A stretch of 53,190 nt of DNA from JAGVSV01 sp040766135 (GTDB lineage Bacteria > Bacillota > Clostridia > Christensenellales > Aristaeellaceae). The notes under the pieces are model-generated. The model was not told where the DNA came from and did not search any database. It saw only the letters and a list, made by a program, of their open reading frames with translations. The translations under genes and the position numbers were made by a program. The stretch covers positions 1 through 53,190 of the forward strand of contig JAXGRA010000015.1 in NCBI GenBank assembly GCA_040766135.1, written 5' to 3'. This document shows positions 28,256 to 36,551 of this stretch, piece by piece. Each line of letters starts with the position of its first letter. Within the stretch, counting starts at the first letter, position 1.

Positions 28256-28298
28256 GCGCCCCTGTCCTTGAAAAGAGGACAGGGGCGCGTTTCAATTT
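28256..28298 (+). terminator. Terminator of importer 1
   Basis: GCGCCCCTGTCCT (28256-28268) pairs perfectly with AGGACAGGGGCGC (28276-28288) around a 7-base loop, followed by GTTTCAATTT. Confidence 0.9.
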
Positions 28299-28304
28299 AT
28301 AGGT

Positions 28305-28430
28305 TTATTCCTCGTATTCCTTGCCTGCAAACAGAGGATAGGTATAGCGCAGCATATTCTGTGCCATGACAATGGTGCCGTGATTACGCACCTGGGAGTT
28401 GCCGTTGGATGCAATGCATTTGCTTATAAT
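28305..28430 (-). pseudogene. Possible C-terminal gene remnant
   Basis: On the minus strand a frame ends at 28305 and its last about 35 codons read like real protein (NSQVRNHGTIVMAQ, then NMLRYTYPLFAGKEYEE). Upstream of this the frame loses protein character, and no start with a ribosome binding site is visible. I do not recognise the family. It could be the decayed end of a deleted gene or chance. Confidence 0.35.
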
Positions 28431-28529
28431 TCCTTGTTTATTTGTTGTGGATGCCTGCCAGGCCGGGGAACGCAGGCAGCGCATATGGCCAGCCTATGCA
28501 CGCAAGGACTGTACGCATTTGCTGCTTGC

Positions 28530-28558
28530 TTGTCAACATCTTAGCCGCAGGCTATAAT
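28530..28558 (+). promoter_or_regulatory. Promoter of the CHAP protein gene
   Basis: TTGTCA (28530-28535), 17-base spacer, TATAAT (28553-28558). Start near 28565, about 26 bases before the TTG start codon. Confidence 0.75.
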
Positions 28559-28590
28559 GTAAAGGATTTTTCTTGTTGGGAGGGATGGGC

Positions 28591-29493
28591 TTGAGCCGTG
28601 TGCGGCCATGGGTGCTGGCGCTGATGCTGTCGGTGCTGGGCGTTGCTGTGGCGCTGGCTGAGCCCGCAGGACAGGAGATTGCGCCCCGTTACCCCGTGCC
28701 GGAGTATGTGGAAGCGCTGCTGGAAGTAGCCCGCGGGGAGTTGGGCTATCAGGAAATGTCCGGCGTGACCAAGTACGGGCAGTGGGCAGGCGACCCGAAG
28801 GCCGAATGGTGTGCGGAGTTTTTGTGCTGGAGCGTGGCCAAGGTGGACGAAAAGTTAGGTACCCAGCTTTTGCACAATGCTTTCCCGTATTATGGCGCCA
28901 GCAATACCGGGCGCGACTGGTTTTTAAAGCAGGGACGCTACATTGCGCGTACAGGCTTTATCAGCGGCTGGGGCACGCAATGGTATACGGACAACGGTCA
29001 AGCCATTGAGAAGAATGGCTACATCCCGCAGCCGGGGGATTGGATGTTTTTAGGCTACTTTGGCGATGGCAACACCTCGCACGTGGCGATGGTGGAAAAA
29101 TGCACGCAGGAAAGCGGGCGTATCATGGTGCACGTGATTGAGGGCAACAACCCTGACCGCGTGCAGCGCGCGGCATACCCGCTGGACGACTGGCGAATCA
29201 TGGGCTACGGTACCGTGCACGATGTGGCGGATCTGGTGTTGCGCATGGGCAATGCGGGGCTGAAGGTAAAGGCCCTGCAGGAGCGGCTGAGCCTGATCGG
29301 TCTGCTGGAGGAAGGCAGTGAAACTGCCATATACAACCAGCGCACCTCGGATGCCGTCAAGGCTTTCCAGCAGATGCAGGGGCTGACGGTAACGGGCATT
29401 GCCAACCACCAGACGCAGCGGGCGCTGCTGGACTATGTGGCCCAATGGCGCACCGATCATGCCGAATACTGGGTTGTGGATGGTTCGCTGTAA
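28591..29493 (+). CDS. Secreted CHAP-type peptidoglycan amidase with peptidoglycan-binding domain
   Basis: 300 residues. I chose TTG 28591 because GGGAGG lies 7 bases before it; an ATG at 28585 touches that site. Signal peptide VRPWVLALMLSVLGVAVALA. The NlpC/P60-CHAP-like domain (about 38-215) has Cys in EWCAEFLCW (C74) and His in TSHVAMVEK, the usual catalytic pair. A peptidoglycan-binding type 1 domain follows (about 222-285: LRMGNAGLKVKALQERLSLIG ... TSDAVKAFQQMQGL). It probably cleaves or remodels the cell wall. The GuaA-like gene starts 20 bases downstream. Confidence 0.85.
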   Translation: MSRVRPWVLALMLSVLGVAVALAEPAGQEIAPRYPVPEYVEALLEVARGELGYQEMSGVTKYGQWAGDPKAEWCAEFLCWSVAKVDEKLGTQLLHNAFPYYGASNTGRDWFLKQGRYIARTGFISGWGTQWYTDNGQAIEKNGYIPQPGDWMFLGYFGDGNTSHVAMVEKCTQESGRIMVHVIEGNNPDRVQRAAYPLDDWRIMGYGTVHDVADLVLRMGNAGLKVKALQERLSLIGLLEEGSETAIYNQRTSDAVKAFQQMQGLTVTGIANHQTQRALLDYVAQWRTDHAEYWVVDGSL

Positions 29494-29513
29494 GGGCGCA
29501 GGGAGATAGAGCA

Positions 29514-30980
29514 ATGAGAGACATGATCGCGGTAATGAATTTCGATGAGCGCTATGCCAGCGCCATCGCTATCAAGCTGCGCGCGGAAAAAATATACTGC
29601 CGCATTGTGGCGGGCGACACACCGGCCGAAGAGGTGTTTGCCCTAAACCCGCTGGGCATCGTGCTGGCGGGCGCGGTCAGCGGGGATATCCCGGCGCTGC
29701 TGGATGGCAACCTGCTGCGCGGGGGTATGCCCATATTGGCGCTGGGCGACGCAGCCGCCGCCGTGTGCGAGCTGCTGGCCGGCAGCTCGCAGGAGCCTGT
29801 GGTTGTGCAGGATGTGGAGACGGTAAGGCTGCTGCCTTCGCGCATCACCGAGGGCATCTCGCAAAGTGAGCGCATGCTGTGCGTGGTACGCCCGCTGACG
29901 CTGTCGGACGATATGGACGTGCTGGCGCAGTATAACGAAACGGTTATTGGCTTTATGCACCGCACGCTGCCCATCTTTGGCTTCCAGTTCCAGATCGAAT
30001 CCAACGACATAGACGGCATTGGCATACTGACCCAGTTTGCCACCACCGTGTGCGGATGCTTCCCGTGGTGGAACGAAGGTGCGTTTATATCCGCCGCCAA
30101 GGCTGAGATTGCCGAGGCTGTAGGCGAGGGCACCGCGATATGTGCCATGACGGGCGGGCTGGACAGCGGTGTGGCAGCCGTGCTGGCTTATCGTGCCATT
30201 GGCGACCGCTTGCATTGCCTGTTTGTGGATAGCGGCTTACTGCGTCAAGGCGAGGCTGACAGGTTTATGGAATACTACGGCGCAACGCTGGGCTTGCGCA
30301 TTACGCGCATCAATGCAGTGGAGCGTTTTGCCACTGCATTGGCCGGGCTGACCGATGCCGACGACAAGCGCGTTGCCATCTCCATGACCATGCAGGCCGT
30401 GCTGGACGAAGCCTCGGCCGGCATTGATTACAATGTGGTTATCCGTGGAACCAGCGCCAACGATGTGCTGCGCCGCCAGGATACGGTGGCATCCCCCTCG
30501 CTGCTGCAGGGCAAGAGAATGCTACAGCCGCTGCGCGAGCTGTTCAAGGAAGAAATCCGCCATGTGGGCGAGGCGCTGGGCATGCTGCCGGAGGTTTATT
30601 CGGCCCAGCCCTTCCCCGGCAGCGGGCTGGCGTTGCGCATTATAGGAGAAGCCACGCCCGAGCGTCTGGCCATGCTGCGTGAGGCGGATGCTATTTTGCG
30701 TGAGGAAATCCGCCAAGCCGGGCTGCATAAGCGGCTGTGGAAATATTTTGCGTTTATGTATCACTTCCCGCAGGACAATGACCCGGAGGCTGCTGTTATC
30801 GGCCTGCGCGCGGTGAGCGCCAGCAGCGCGTCCGGCGGCATGCGCGCCCTGCCCGCCCGCCTGCCCTATGACCTGCTGGAGCGCTGTGTGGAGCGTATCA
30901 TGACGGGTTGTCCCCATGTGTTCAAGGTGTTCCAGGATATAACGCCAGGCAGCATCCTTTCGGATCTTGACTGGCAATAG
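29514..30980 (+). CDS. GMP-synthase-like protein with degenerate glutaminase and altered synthetase sites
   Basis: 488 residues. The layout is that of GuaA: a class I amidotransferase-like N-terminal domain, an ATP-pyrophosphatase domain (P-loop TGGLDSG at 213-219, replacing SGGVDSS; LFVDSGLLR; YNVVIRGTSANDV) and a dimerisation-like C terminus (AQPFPGSGLALRIIGE). The amidotransferase nucleophile Cys is missing (PILALGDA where PVLGICYG is expected, so Gly78), and the His of QFHPE is Gln160 (FGFQFQIE). In the C terminus the GVMGDERTY and TADW signatures are absent and the end reads ILSDLDWQ instead of TIEWE. It is therefore unlikely to be the housekeeping GMP synthase; ammonia-dependent adenylation of another substrate is possible. 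Confidence 0.8.
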   Translation: MRDMIAVMNFDERYASAIAIKLRAEKIYCRIVAGDTPAEEVFALNPLGIVLAGAVSGDIPALLDGNLLRGGMPILALGDAAAAVCELLAGSSQEPVVVQDVETVRLLPSRITEGISQSERMLCVVRPLTLSDDMDVLAQYNETVIGFMHRTLPIFGFQFQIESNDIDGIGILTQFATTVCGCFPWWNEGAFISAAKAEIAEAVGEGTAICAMTGGLDSGVAAVLAYRAIGDRLHCLFVDSGLLRQGEADRFMEYYGATLGLRITRINAVERFATALAGLTDADDKRVAISMTMQAVLDEASAGIDYNVVIRGTSANDVLRRQDTVASPSLLQGKRMLQPLRELFKEEIRHVGEALGMLPEVYSAQPFPGSGLALRIIGEATPERLAMLREADAILREEIRQAGLHKRLWKYFAFMYHFPQDNDPEAAVIGLRAVSASSASGGMRALPARLPYDLLERCVERIMTGCPHVFKVFQDITPGSILSDLDWQ

Positions 30981-31002
30981 CTACAACGACAGGAGCGTAT
31001 CT

Positions 31003-31809
31003 ATGCGTCTTTCTCACCCCTCAGCCCCTTTTCAGGGCATCCCGCCGGAGGATGTCTTTTTCGCGACCAATGATCGCTATGTGCAGATGGGCATGGGCCT
31101 GACCGTGCTGTCCATGCAGCCTGAGCTATACCCGGAAAAGCCGCTGCAAATCTATGTATATATCGATGCGCAGCCCTCTGCGCGTGATCTGCTGCTGGGC
31201 GCGCTGATCGGGCGCAGCGAGCAGCTGCGCGCCATGTACCCGCATCTGAAAGGCCGCATCTATACTGAGGTATCGCCCAACCAGTGGGAAATGCTCAACT
31301 TCTATAACCGCAACGGCTTTGCCAATACCGATGCGGAGGAGGAGTTTGTGTTCCAGCTGCCACAGGTGCCGCCGCAGCCGCCCATGGGCTGCCAGTTCGC
31401 CTCTGTGCCGCTGCAGACCGTGCAGGACCAGCAGGCGTTTTTGCAGCGCCTGAATGCCTACCGCATGACGCCCATCGGGCTGGACTATCTGACGCTGCAA
31501 ATGCAGCAGCCCTACTTTATGGCGCTGGGGTATTACCGGGGCGACCAGCCCATGGCTGAGATGCTGGTGACGGGCGCCAGCCCCGAGACCGCCACGCTGG
31601 CCATGCTATATGTACGCCAGGAATATCGCCGCCGGGGCATTGCGCGCGCGCTGCTGGGCTCCTGTGCAGGCATTCTGCGTGAGCGCGGCACCGCTCAAAT
31701 GATTACACACATCCATAGCCGCAACGAGCCGCAGGTGGGGCTGATGCGCTCCTTGGGCGGCGTGCGGCGCAGGATTGTCACGATATTGCCAGCGATAGAG
31801 ATTACCTGA
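31003..31809 (+). CDS. Tandem GNAT-family N-acetyltransferase
   Basis: 268 residues with two GNAT-like halves. The N-terminal half has a degenerate acetyl-CoA motif and WEMLNFYNRNGFANTD, the usual late helix. The C-terminal half keeps a good motif A: TLAMLYVRQEYRRRGIARALLGS (R-x2-G-I-A) followed by NEPQVGLMRSLGGVRRR. Acceptor unknown. AGGAG precedes ATG 31003, 22 bases after the GuaA-like gene, so the two probably share a transcript. Confidence 0.8.
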   Translation: MRLSHPSAPFQGIPPEDVFFATNDRYVQMGMGLTVLSMQPELYPEKPLQIYVYIDAQPSARDLLLGALIGRSEQLRAMYPHLKGRIYTEVSPNQWEMLNFYNRNGFANTDAEEEFVFQLPQVPPQPPMGCQFASVPLQTVQDQQAFLQRLNAYRMTPIGLDYLTLQMQQPYFMALGYYRGDQPMAEMLVTGASPETATLAMLYVRQEYRRRGIARALLGSCAGILRERGTAQMITHIHSRNEPQVGLMRSLGGVRRRIVTILPAIEIT

Positions 31810-31812
31810 TTA

Positions 31813-32319
31813 TTATTCTGTTTCGTGGTGGTTGTCGTTTAAAAAATGGCGTTGCGGCTGCGCAGGGGGCAAATGCCTCCTTTTTTTGTTGCGAATATAT
31901 AATGTCATGCCTGTATTGATGCTTTGCCCCAATGCGATAAGGACAAGCGGCACGGCCTTCAGGGTTTGCCATAGGCTGCCTAAGAAAAATACGCGCGCGC
32001 CCACATTGAGCCACGCAAACAGGCCGCACAGCGGCACCATCCAAAAGGCTGCGTACCTGCGGCTGCGCATCAGCAGTGAAAACGCGCCCAGCAGCACGCA
32101 GCCCAAGAGCACCAGCGGCGCTTCCAGCACCTCGATAAAGCGATGCTTAAACATCACATCCCACAGGCTGACGCCGCCCTCACGGGCCATGGACATCACG
32201 GTATAGCTGGCGCGCTGTATGGTGTCCCAACGGATGGACAGCTCATACCCCGCCCAGGCAATCAGCAGCAGCGCACCCCAGAAGGCCATGCGCCGTCCTG
32301 CAGCATCCAGCATGTTCAC
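31813..32319 (-). CDS. Small membrane protein of unknown function
   Basis: 168 residues, GTG start at 32319 after GAGGTGA. About four hydrophobic segments: AFWGALLLIAWAGY, LEAPLVLLGCVLLGAFSLL, AAFWMVPLCGLFAWLNV and AVPLVLIALGQSINTG, with a basic His/Pro-rich C terminus. No family recognised. It is convergent with the GNAT gene, the stops being 3 bases apart with no terminator visible. Confidence 0.6.
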   Translation of the reverse strand: MNMLDAAGRRMAFWGALLLIAWAGYELSIRWDTIQRASYTVMSMAREGGVSLWDVMFKHRFIEVLEAPLVLLGCVLLGAFSLLMRSRRYAAFWMVPLCGLFAWLNVGARVFFLGSLWQTLKAVPLVLIALGQSINTGMTLYIRNKKRRHLPPAQPQRHFLNDNHHETE

Positions 32320-32373
32320 GGCGTCACCTCGTACAGTGATATGCGTTCAGTGTAAAACCGGGCACAGGCTTTG

Positions 32374-33186
32374 TCAAACGGCAGCTTGTTTTTGAGCTAA
32401 GTGACGTGCATACACAAACAGATATTGCTGGATGATTTCGGCATAGGGCGCATATGCTTCCAACGGGAAAGCGCCATTGTATTCCGAATGTATGACCCGT
32501 TCCATCCATACATCCACAGGGAACGCATTGAGCCGGTGGTAGCCAAACAGCATCACACAGGCGGATACCTTGATGCCTACACCAGGCAGCGTGCGCAGCG
32601 CTGCATCCAGTTGGTCATCAGGCAGAACGCTGAGCGCGTCCAAATCAACAGTGCCGGATGCCACCATCTGCGCAGTTTTAGCAATATAGGGCGCGCGGTA
32701 TCCCAATGAGCATGCACGCAGCTCCTCCATGGAGGCCCCGGCCAGCGCCTGCGGTGTAGGGAAGGCAAACAAACCGCTGCCCAGCGGACGGCCGAAATGC
32801 CGGCACAGCTGCTCCACACAGTGACGGATGGCGGGGATGTTGCGGCGCTGGGACAAAATAAAGCTGATCAGCGCTTCCCAGGGGTGCTGACGCAGGATAC
32901 GCACGCCGCGCGCGTAGTCCAGGGCGCGCTCTGCATAGGTATCCCCCGGCAGCGCGCGCAGCGACAGGTAGTCGGTATCCGTATCAAAGAAATGCGCCCA
33001 GGTGCGCAGGTATTGCGCTTCATCGCAGGCAAAACGGAACCTGTTATCGCCTAAGGTCGTTATCTGTACGTATTGGTCCTGTGCTACGACCATGCAAGTA
33101 TCAGGCGATACCATGCGCATGCGGAAACATTGCCCGCTGTCAGCGGTCAGTTGAAGGTCAAAGGGAACAATAGTTGTTTCAAACAT
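32374..33186 (-). CDS. 8-oxoguanine DNA glycosylase/AP lyase (OGG1 type)
   Basis: 270 residues. The N-terminal FDLQLTADSGQCFRMR motif is specific to the OGG branch. The helix-hairpin-helix-GPD core is LPGVGIKVSACVMLFGYHRLNAFPVDVWM, with K206 the Schiff-base lysine and D225 the catalytic aspartate; SQRRNIPAI corresponds to the usual SQNNNI. It removes oxidised guanine from DNA. The conserved N terminus requires the start at 33186, yet no ribosome binding site precedes it and the promoter predicts transcription to begin at the ATG itself. Confidence 0.9.
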   Translation of the reverse strand: MFETTIVPFDLQLTADSGQCFRMRMVSPDTCMVVAQDQYVQITTLGDNRFRFACDEAQYLRTWAHFFDTDTDYLSLRALPGDTYAERALDYARGVRILRQHPWEALISFILSQRRNIPAIRHCVEQLCRHFGRPLGSGLFAFPTPQALAGASMEELRACSLGYRAPYIAKTAQMVASGTVDLDALSVLPDDQLDAALRTLPGVGIKVSACVMLFGYHRLNAFPVDVWMERVIHSEYNGAFPLEAYAPYAEIIQQYLFVYARHLAQKQAAV

Positions 33187-33192
33187 GGGTAT

Positions 33193-33220
33193 ATTATAGT
33201 GAACTTTGTATGTAGCGCAA
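33193..33220 (-). promoter_or_regulatory. Promoter of the OGG gene, predicted leaderless
   Basis: Minus-strand TTGCGC (33220-33215), 16-base spacer, TATAAT (33198-33193). Six bases separate the -10 from the ATG at 33186, so the start of transcription should fall on or next to the start codon. Confidence 0.6.
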
Positions 33221-33226
33221 CATCCA

Positions 33227-33256
33227 TTGACGGAGCTTTGCTGGGATTGGTATAAT
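33227..33256 (+). promoter_or_regulatory. Promoter of the degV gene
   Basis: TTGACG (33227-33232), 18-base spacer, TATAAT (33251-33256). Start near 33263. Back to back with the OGG promoter. Confidence 0.75.
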
Positions 33257-33287
33257 CCGTTTACGCCAACAAGGCAGGAGGTTTATG

Positions 33288-34157
33288 ATGTCATACTGGA
33301 TTGTCACGGATGCAGGCAGCGATTTACCGCTTAGTTATGTGCAGCAGCAAGAAAAACTCAAGGTCATTCCCATGCCCTACCGTTTGGATGATAAGGAATA
33401 CCGCTTGGGGGCGGTAGAAGAGGCCAGCATCGCCAGCTTTTATAAGCGACTGAACGAAGGGGGCATGGCCACCACATCGCAGGTTACCACGGCAGATTAT
33501 GTCACACTGTTTAAGGAACATGCCGCACGTGGGGAAAGCCTGTTGTGTCTCAGCTTGTCCAGCGGCATCAGCGGATCCTTCCAATCGGCCATGATTGCCA
33601 GACAAATGGTGATGGAGGAATATCCTACCGCGCAGATACAGGTGGTGGACACGTTGGGGGCGTCTTTGGGGCAGGGGTTGTTGGTGCATTATGCGCTGCA
33701 AGGCCGCAGCCAGGGCAAAACCCTGGACGAGTTGGCCCAGTGGGTGACGGACAATCGGCAAAAAATGATCAGCTGGTTTACTGTGGATGATCTGAACTTT
33801 CTGTTCCGCGGCGGGCGTGTTACGCGCACCTCGGCGCTGCTGGGCAGCATGCTGCGCATCAAGCCCGTGCTGCATGTAAACCCGGAGGGCAAGCTGATTC
33901 CCAAGGACAAGGTGCAGGGGCGCAAGCGCTCGCTGCGCGAGCTGGCGGATAAAGCCATCGAATATGCCAACCCCAAGAAGGGGCAGACCATGTTCATCAG
34001 CCATGGCGACTGTGAAGCGGATGCGCAGCTGGTGGCCAAGCATATCAAAGAAGCGCTGCCCGATACTGAATTTATGATTTCGCCCATTGGCGCGGTGATT
34101 GGCTCTCATTCGGGGCCGGGCACAGTGGCGCTGTTCTTTATGGGCGATCATCGCTAA
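33288..34157 (+). CDS. DegV-family fatty-acid-binding protein
   Basis: 289 residues. Hallmarks: IVTDAGSDLP at the start, MATTSQVTTADY, CLSLSSGISGSFQSA, FLFRGGRVTRTSALLGSMLRIKPVL and the C-terminal IGAVIGSHSGPGTVALFF. DegV/FakB proteins hold a fatty acid for phosphorylation by the FakA kinase; no fakA is adjacent. Two ATGs stand in a row; AGGAGG is 3 bases from the first (33285) and 6 from the second (33288), so the second is preferred. Confidence 0.93.
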   Translation: MSYWIVTDAGSDLPLSYVQQQEKLKVIPMPYRLDDKEYRLGAVEEASIASFYKRLNEGGMATTSQVTTADYVTLFKEHAARGESLLCLSLSSGISGSFQSAMIARQMVMEEYPTAQIQVVDTLGASLGQGLLVHYALQGRSQGKTLDELAQWVTDNRQKMISWFTVDDLNFLFRGGRVTRTSALLGSMLRIKPVLHVNPEGKLIPKDKVQGRKRSLRELADKAIEYANPKKGQTMFISHGDCEADAQLVAKHIKEALPDTEFMISPIGAVIGSHSGPGTVALFFMGDHR

Positions 34158-34175
34158 GGTTGTAATGTATTGCAC

Positions 34176-34214
34176 GGCGGGACGTTTCCCTAAGGGGTGG
34201 CGCCCGCCTTTTTT
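34176..34214 (+). terminator. Terminator between degV and recO
   Basis: GGCGGG (34176-34181) pairs with CCCGCC (34203-34208), extended inside by further pairing, then six T (34209-34214). It ends 12 bases before the recO start codon. Confidence 0.75.
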
Positions 34215-34226
34215 GATGGGGGTGCT

Positions 34227-34949
34227 ATGGCTTATCTGACCACGCAGGGCATCGTGCTGCGGCGCTCGGACTACCGCGACAACGACCGGGTGCTGACCTT
34301 GCTGACCCCTGCACGCGGGCGCGTAGATGTCACGGCGCGCGGCTGCCGCAAGCCCAAGTCGCCGCTGCTGGCGGCCAGCGAGCTGTTTGCGATGGGGGAA
34401 TATGTGCTGTACCGTGGCCGCGGGCACGAGATGGTGACGGCATGTGAGTTGCAGGATAGCTTTTACCCCCTGCGCAATGACATCGCGCTGCTGTCCCATG
34501 GCGCGCTGCTGCTTCAGGCTGCCGAAACCGTCGCGCAAAAGGAGGAGCCGGCGGAGCATCTGTACTTGCTGCTGGCGCGCTCCCTGGCCCGCCTGAGCTA
34601 TGGCAGCCAGGACCCACGCGCGGTGACAGCGGCATTTTTGTTGCACCTGATGGGCTTGGCAGGGTACAAGCCCGTGCTGAACACCTGCGCAAAGTGTGGG
34701 CAGGTGCCTTCAAACGGCGGCGTGCGCCTGGTGCCGGAGCGCGGCGGAATTGTGTGCACGCGCTGCGGGGGCACAGGCCCCGTGTTTGATGCAGAAGGGT
34801 TGACCTGGCTAAAGGAAGTACAATCGCGCGGCATAGACAAGGCGCAAACGCCGCCCGCCGTGGATACCCTGCCCGCGCTGATTGTCTATGCCGAGCATTT
34901 TTTGGAACGCAGGCTGCCGGAGTTGATTGAGGCACCGCTTGAAATATAG
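34227..34949 (+). CDS. recO: DNA repair protein RecO
   Basis: 240 residues. The N-terminal OB-fold starts YLTTQGIVLRRSDYRDNDRVLTLLTPARG, the family's signature; a zinc site is formed by C154-x2-C157 (CAKC) and C177-x2-C180 (CTRC). RecO helps load RecA onto single-stranded DNA at gaps. The ATG at 34227 follows GGGGGTGCT. Because a terminator lies just upstream and no promoter is obvious, expression may depend on read-through from degV. Confidence 0.93.
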   Translation: MAYLTTQGIVLRRSDYRDNDRVLTLLTPARGRVDVTARGCRKPKSPLLAASELFAMGEYVLYRGRGHEMVTACELQDSFYPLRNDIALLSHGALLLQAAETVAQKEEPAEHLYLLLARSLARLSYGSQDPRAVTAAFLLHLMGLAGYKPVLNTCAKCGQVPSNGGVRLVPERGGIVCTRCGGTGPVFDAEGLTWLKEVQSRGIDKAQTPPAVDTLPALIVYAEHFLERRLPELIEAPLEI

Positions 34950-34958
34950 AAAAATAAC

Positions 34959-34982
34959 AACGCCGCAGGTTTCTGCGGCGTT
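34959..34982. terminator. Bidirectional terminator between recO and gpmI
   Basis: AACGCCGCAG (34959-34968), GTTT loop, CTGCGGCGTT (34973-34982), a perfect 10-pair stem. On the minus strand it is followed by GTTATTTTTC, a better tail than on the plus strand, so it mainly serves the glycolytic operon. Confidence 0.85.
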
Positions 34983-35003
34983 GCTGGTTCATTGAATACT
35001 GTT

Positions 35004-36542
35004 TTAGAACAGTGGCTTTCCTTCCATCTCCTCAGGGATGGGCAGGCCCATGGCTTTGAGCATGGTGGGCGCGATGTCGGCCAGGCGGCCGTCATTGCGC
35101 AGGGGTTTGCCCACCAGCGCCGGGTCACAGGCGATGAAGGGCACGGGGTTGGTGGTGTGCGCGGTGAAGGGTTCGCCGGTTTCGTAGTTGATCATCTGGT
35201 CGGCGTTGCCATGGTCGGCGGTGACAAACGCGCGCCCGCCGCGCTGCAGGATTTCCTCTACCAATATGCCCACACCGCGGTCAACCTCGGCCACGGCCTT
35301 GACGGCGGCGCTCATCACGCCGGTGTGCCCCACCATGTCGCAGTTGGCATAGTTCAGGATCATCACGTCATACTTCCCGGAAGCGATGAGCTCCAGTGCG
35401 GCTTCGGTGATCTCCGGTGCCGACATTTCGGGCTTTAAGTCAAAGGTCTTGACCTGGCTGGAGGGGATAAGCACGCGATCCTCGCCGGGGTTGGGCGGTT
35501 CCACGCCGCCGTTGAAGAAGAACGTGACGTGCGCATATTTTTGCGTTTCGGCGATGTGCAGCTGTGTCAGGTTCATTTCTGCCAAGTATTCGCCCAGCGT
35601 GCGGGTCAGTCGGGTGGGCGGGTTGGCCACGCGCAGGTTGGTGAATGTTTCGTCATACTGCGTCATGGTCACAAACCGCACGGGGATATAGCCGTTGGCG
35701 CGCGGAAAATGATCAAAGTCCTGCTCAATAAACGCGCGGGTCAACTGCCGTGCGCGGTCGGGGCGGAAGTTGAAGAACACAACGCTATCCTGCGGCTGTA
35801 CGGTGGCTACCGGCTTATCGCCGTCCATGATGACGGCGGGGATCATCATTTCATCGACTACGCCGGTATCATAGCTGTGCTGGATGGCTTCCAGCGCGCT
35901 GGAGGCGCGCACGCCCTGGCCCAACACAATGGCGTCATAGCCTAACTTGACGCGCTCCCAGATGTTGTCGCGGTCCATGCCGTAAAAGCGGCCCTGCACG
36001 GATGCAATTTTGCCCGCACCCATGGCGGTGAGCTGTTCTTCCAGCTCTTTCAGATACCCCAGCCCGCTGGTGGGCGGCACATCGCGGCCGTCCATCAGGC
36101 AGTGTATATAGATTTTGTCCAGCCCCTGGCGTTTAGCCATGTCTACCAGCGCATATAAGTGGGTGTTATGGCTGTGCACGCCTCCGTCGGACAGCAGCCC
36201 GATCAGGTGCAGCGCGGTGCCGGCTTCCCTGGCGCCGTCCATCGCCCACAGCAACGCTTCGTTTTTGTACAGCGCGCCGGTCTGGATGTCGTTGGTGATG
36301 CGCGGCAGCTCCTGAAACACCACGCGCCCGGCACCAATGTTCAGGTGCCCCACTTCGCTGTTGCCCATCTGACCATCCGGCAAGCCCACGTCCATGCCGC
36401 TGGCGCCCAGCTGCGTGTGGGGAAAGCGCGCCTTGAGCGCGTCTAAGTTTGGCGTGCCTGCGGTAGTGATGGCATTGCCTACGGGGTTATCGTTCAAGCC
36501 AAAACCGTCCATGATGATCAGGGCGGTCATTTTCTTGCCCAT
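35004..36542 (-). CDS. gpmI: 2,3-bisphosphoglycerate-independent phosphoglycerate mutase
   Basis: 512 residues, the standard length. It interconverts 3- and 2-phosphoglycerate using two Mn2+ ions and a phosphoserine. IIMDGFGLN carries the first metal Asp, S62 in DGQMGNSEVGH is the phosphorylated serine, and the C-terminal TADHGNADQM carries further ligands. AAGGAGATAGC stands before the ATG. Last gene of the cggR operon. Confidence 0.97.
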   Translation of the reverse strand: MGKKMTALIIMDGFGLNDNPVGNAITTAGTPNLDALKARFPHTQLGASGMDVGLPDGQMGNSEVGHLNIGAGRVVFQELPRITNDIQTGALYKNEALLWAMDGAREAGTALHLIGLLSDGGVHSHNTHLYALVDMAKRQGLDKIYIHCLMDGRDVPPTSGLGYLKELEEQLTAMGAGKIASVQGRFYGMDRDNIWERVKLGYDAIVLGQGVRASSALEAIQHSYDTGVVDEMMIPAVIMDGDKPVATVQPQDSVVFFNFRPDRARQLTRAFIEQDFDHFPRANGYIPVRFVTMTQYDETFTNLRVANPPTRLTRTLGEYLAEMNLTQLHIAETQKYAHVTFFFNGGVEPPNPGEDRVLIPSSQVKTFDLKPEMSAPEITEAALELIASGKYDVMILNYANCDMVGHTGVMSAAVKAVAEVDRGVGILVEEILQRGGRAFVTADHGNADQMINYETGEPFTAHTTNPVPFIACDPALVGKPLRNDGRLADIAPTMLKAMGLPIPEEMEGKPLF

Positions 36543-36551
36543 GCTATCTCC

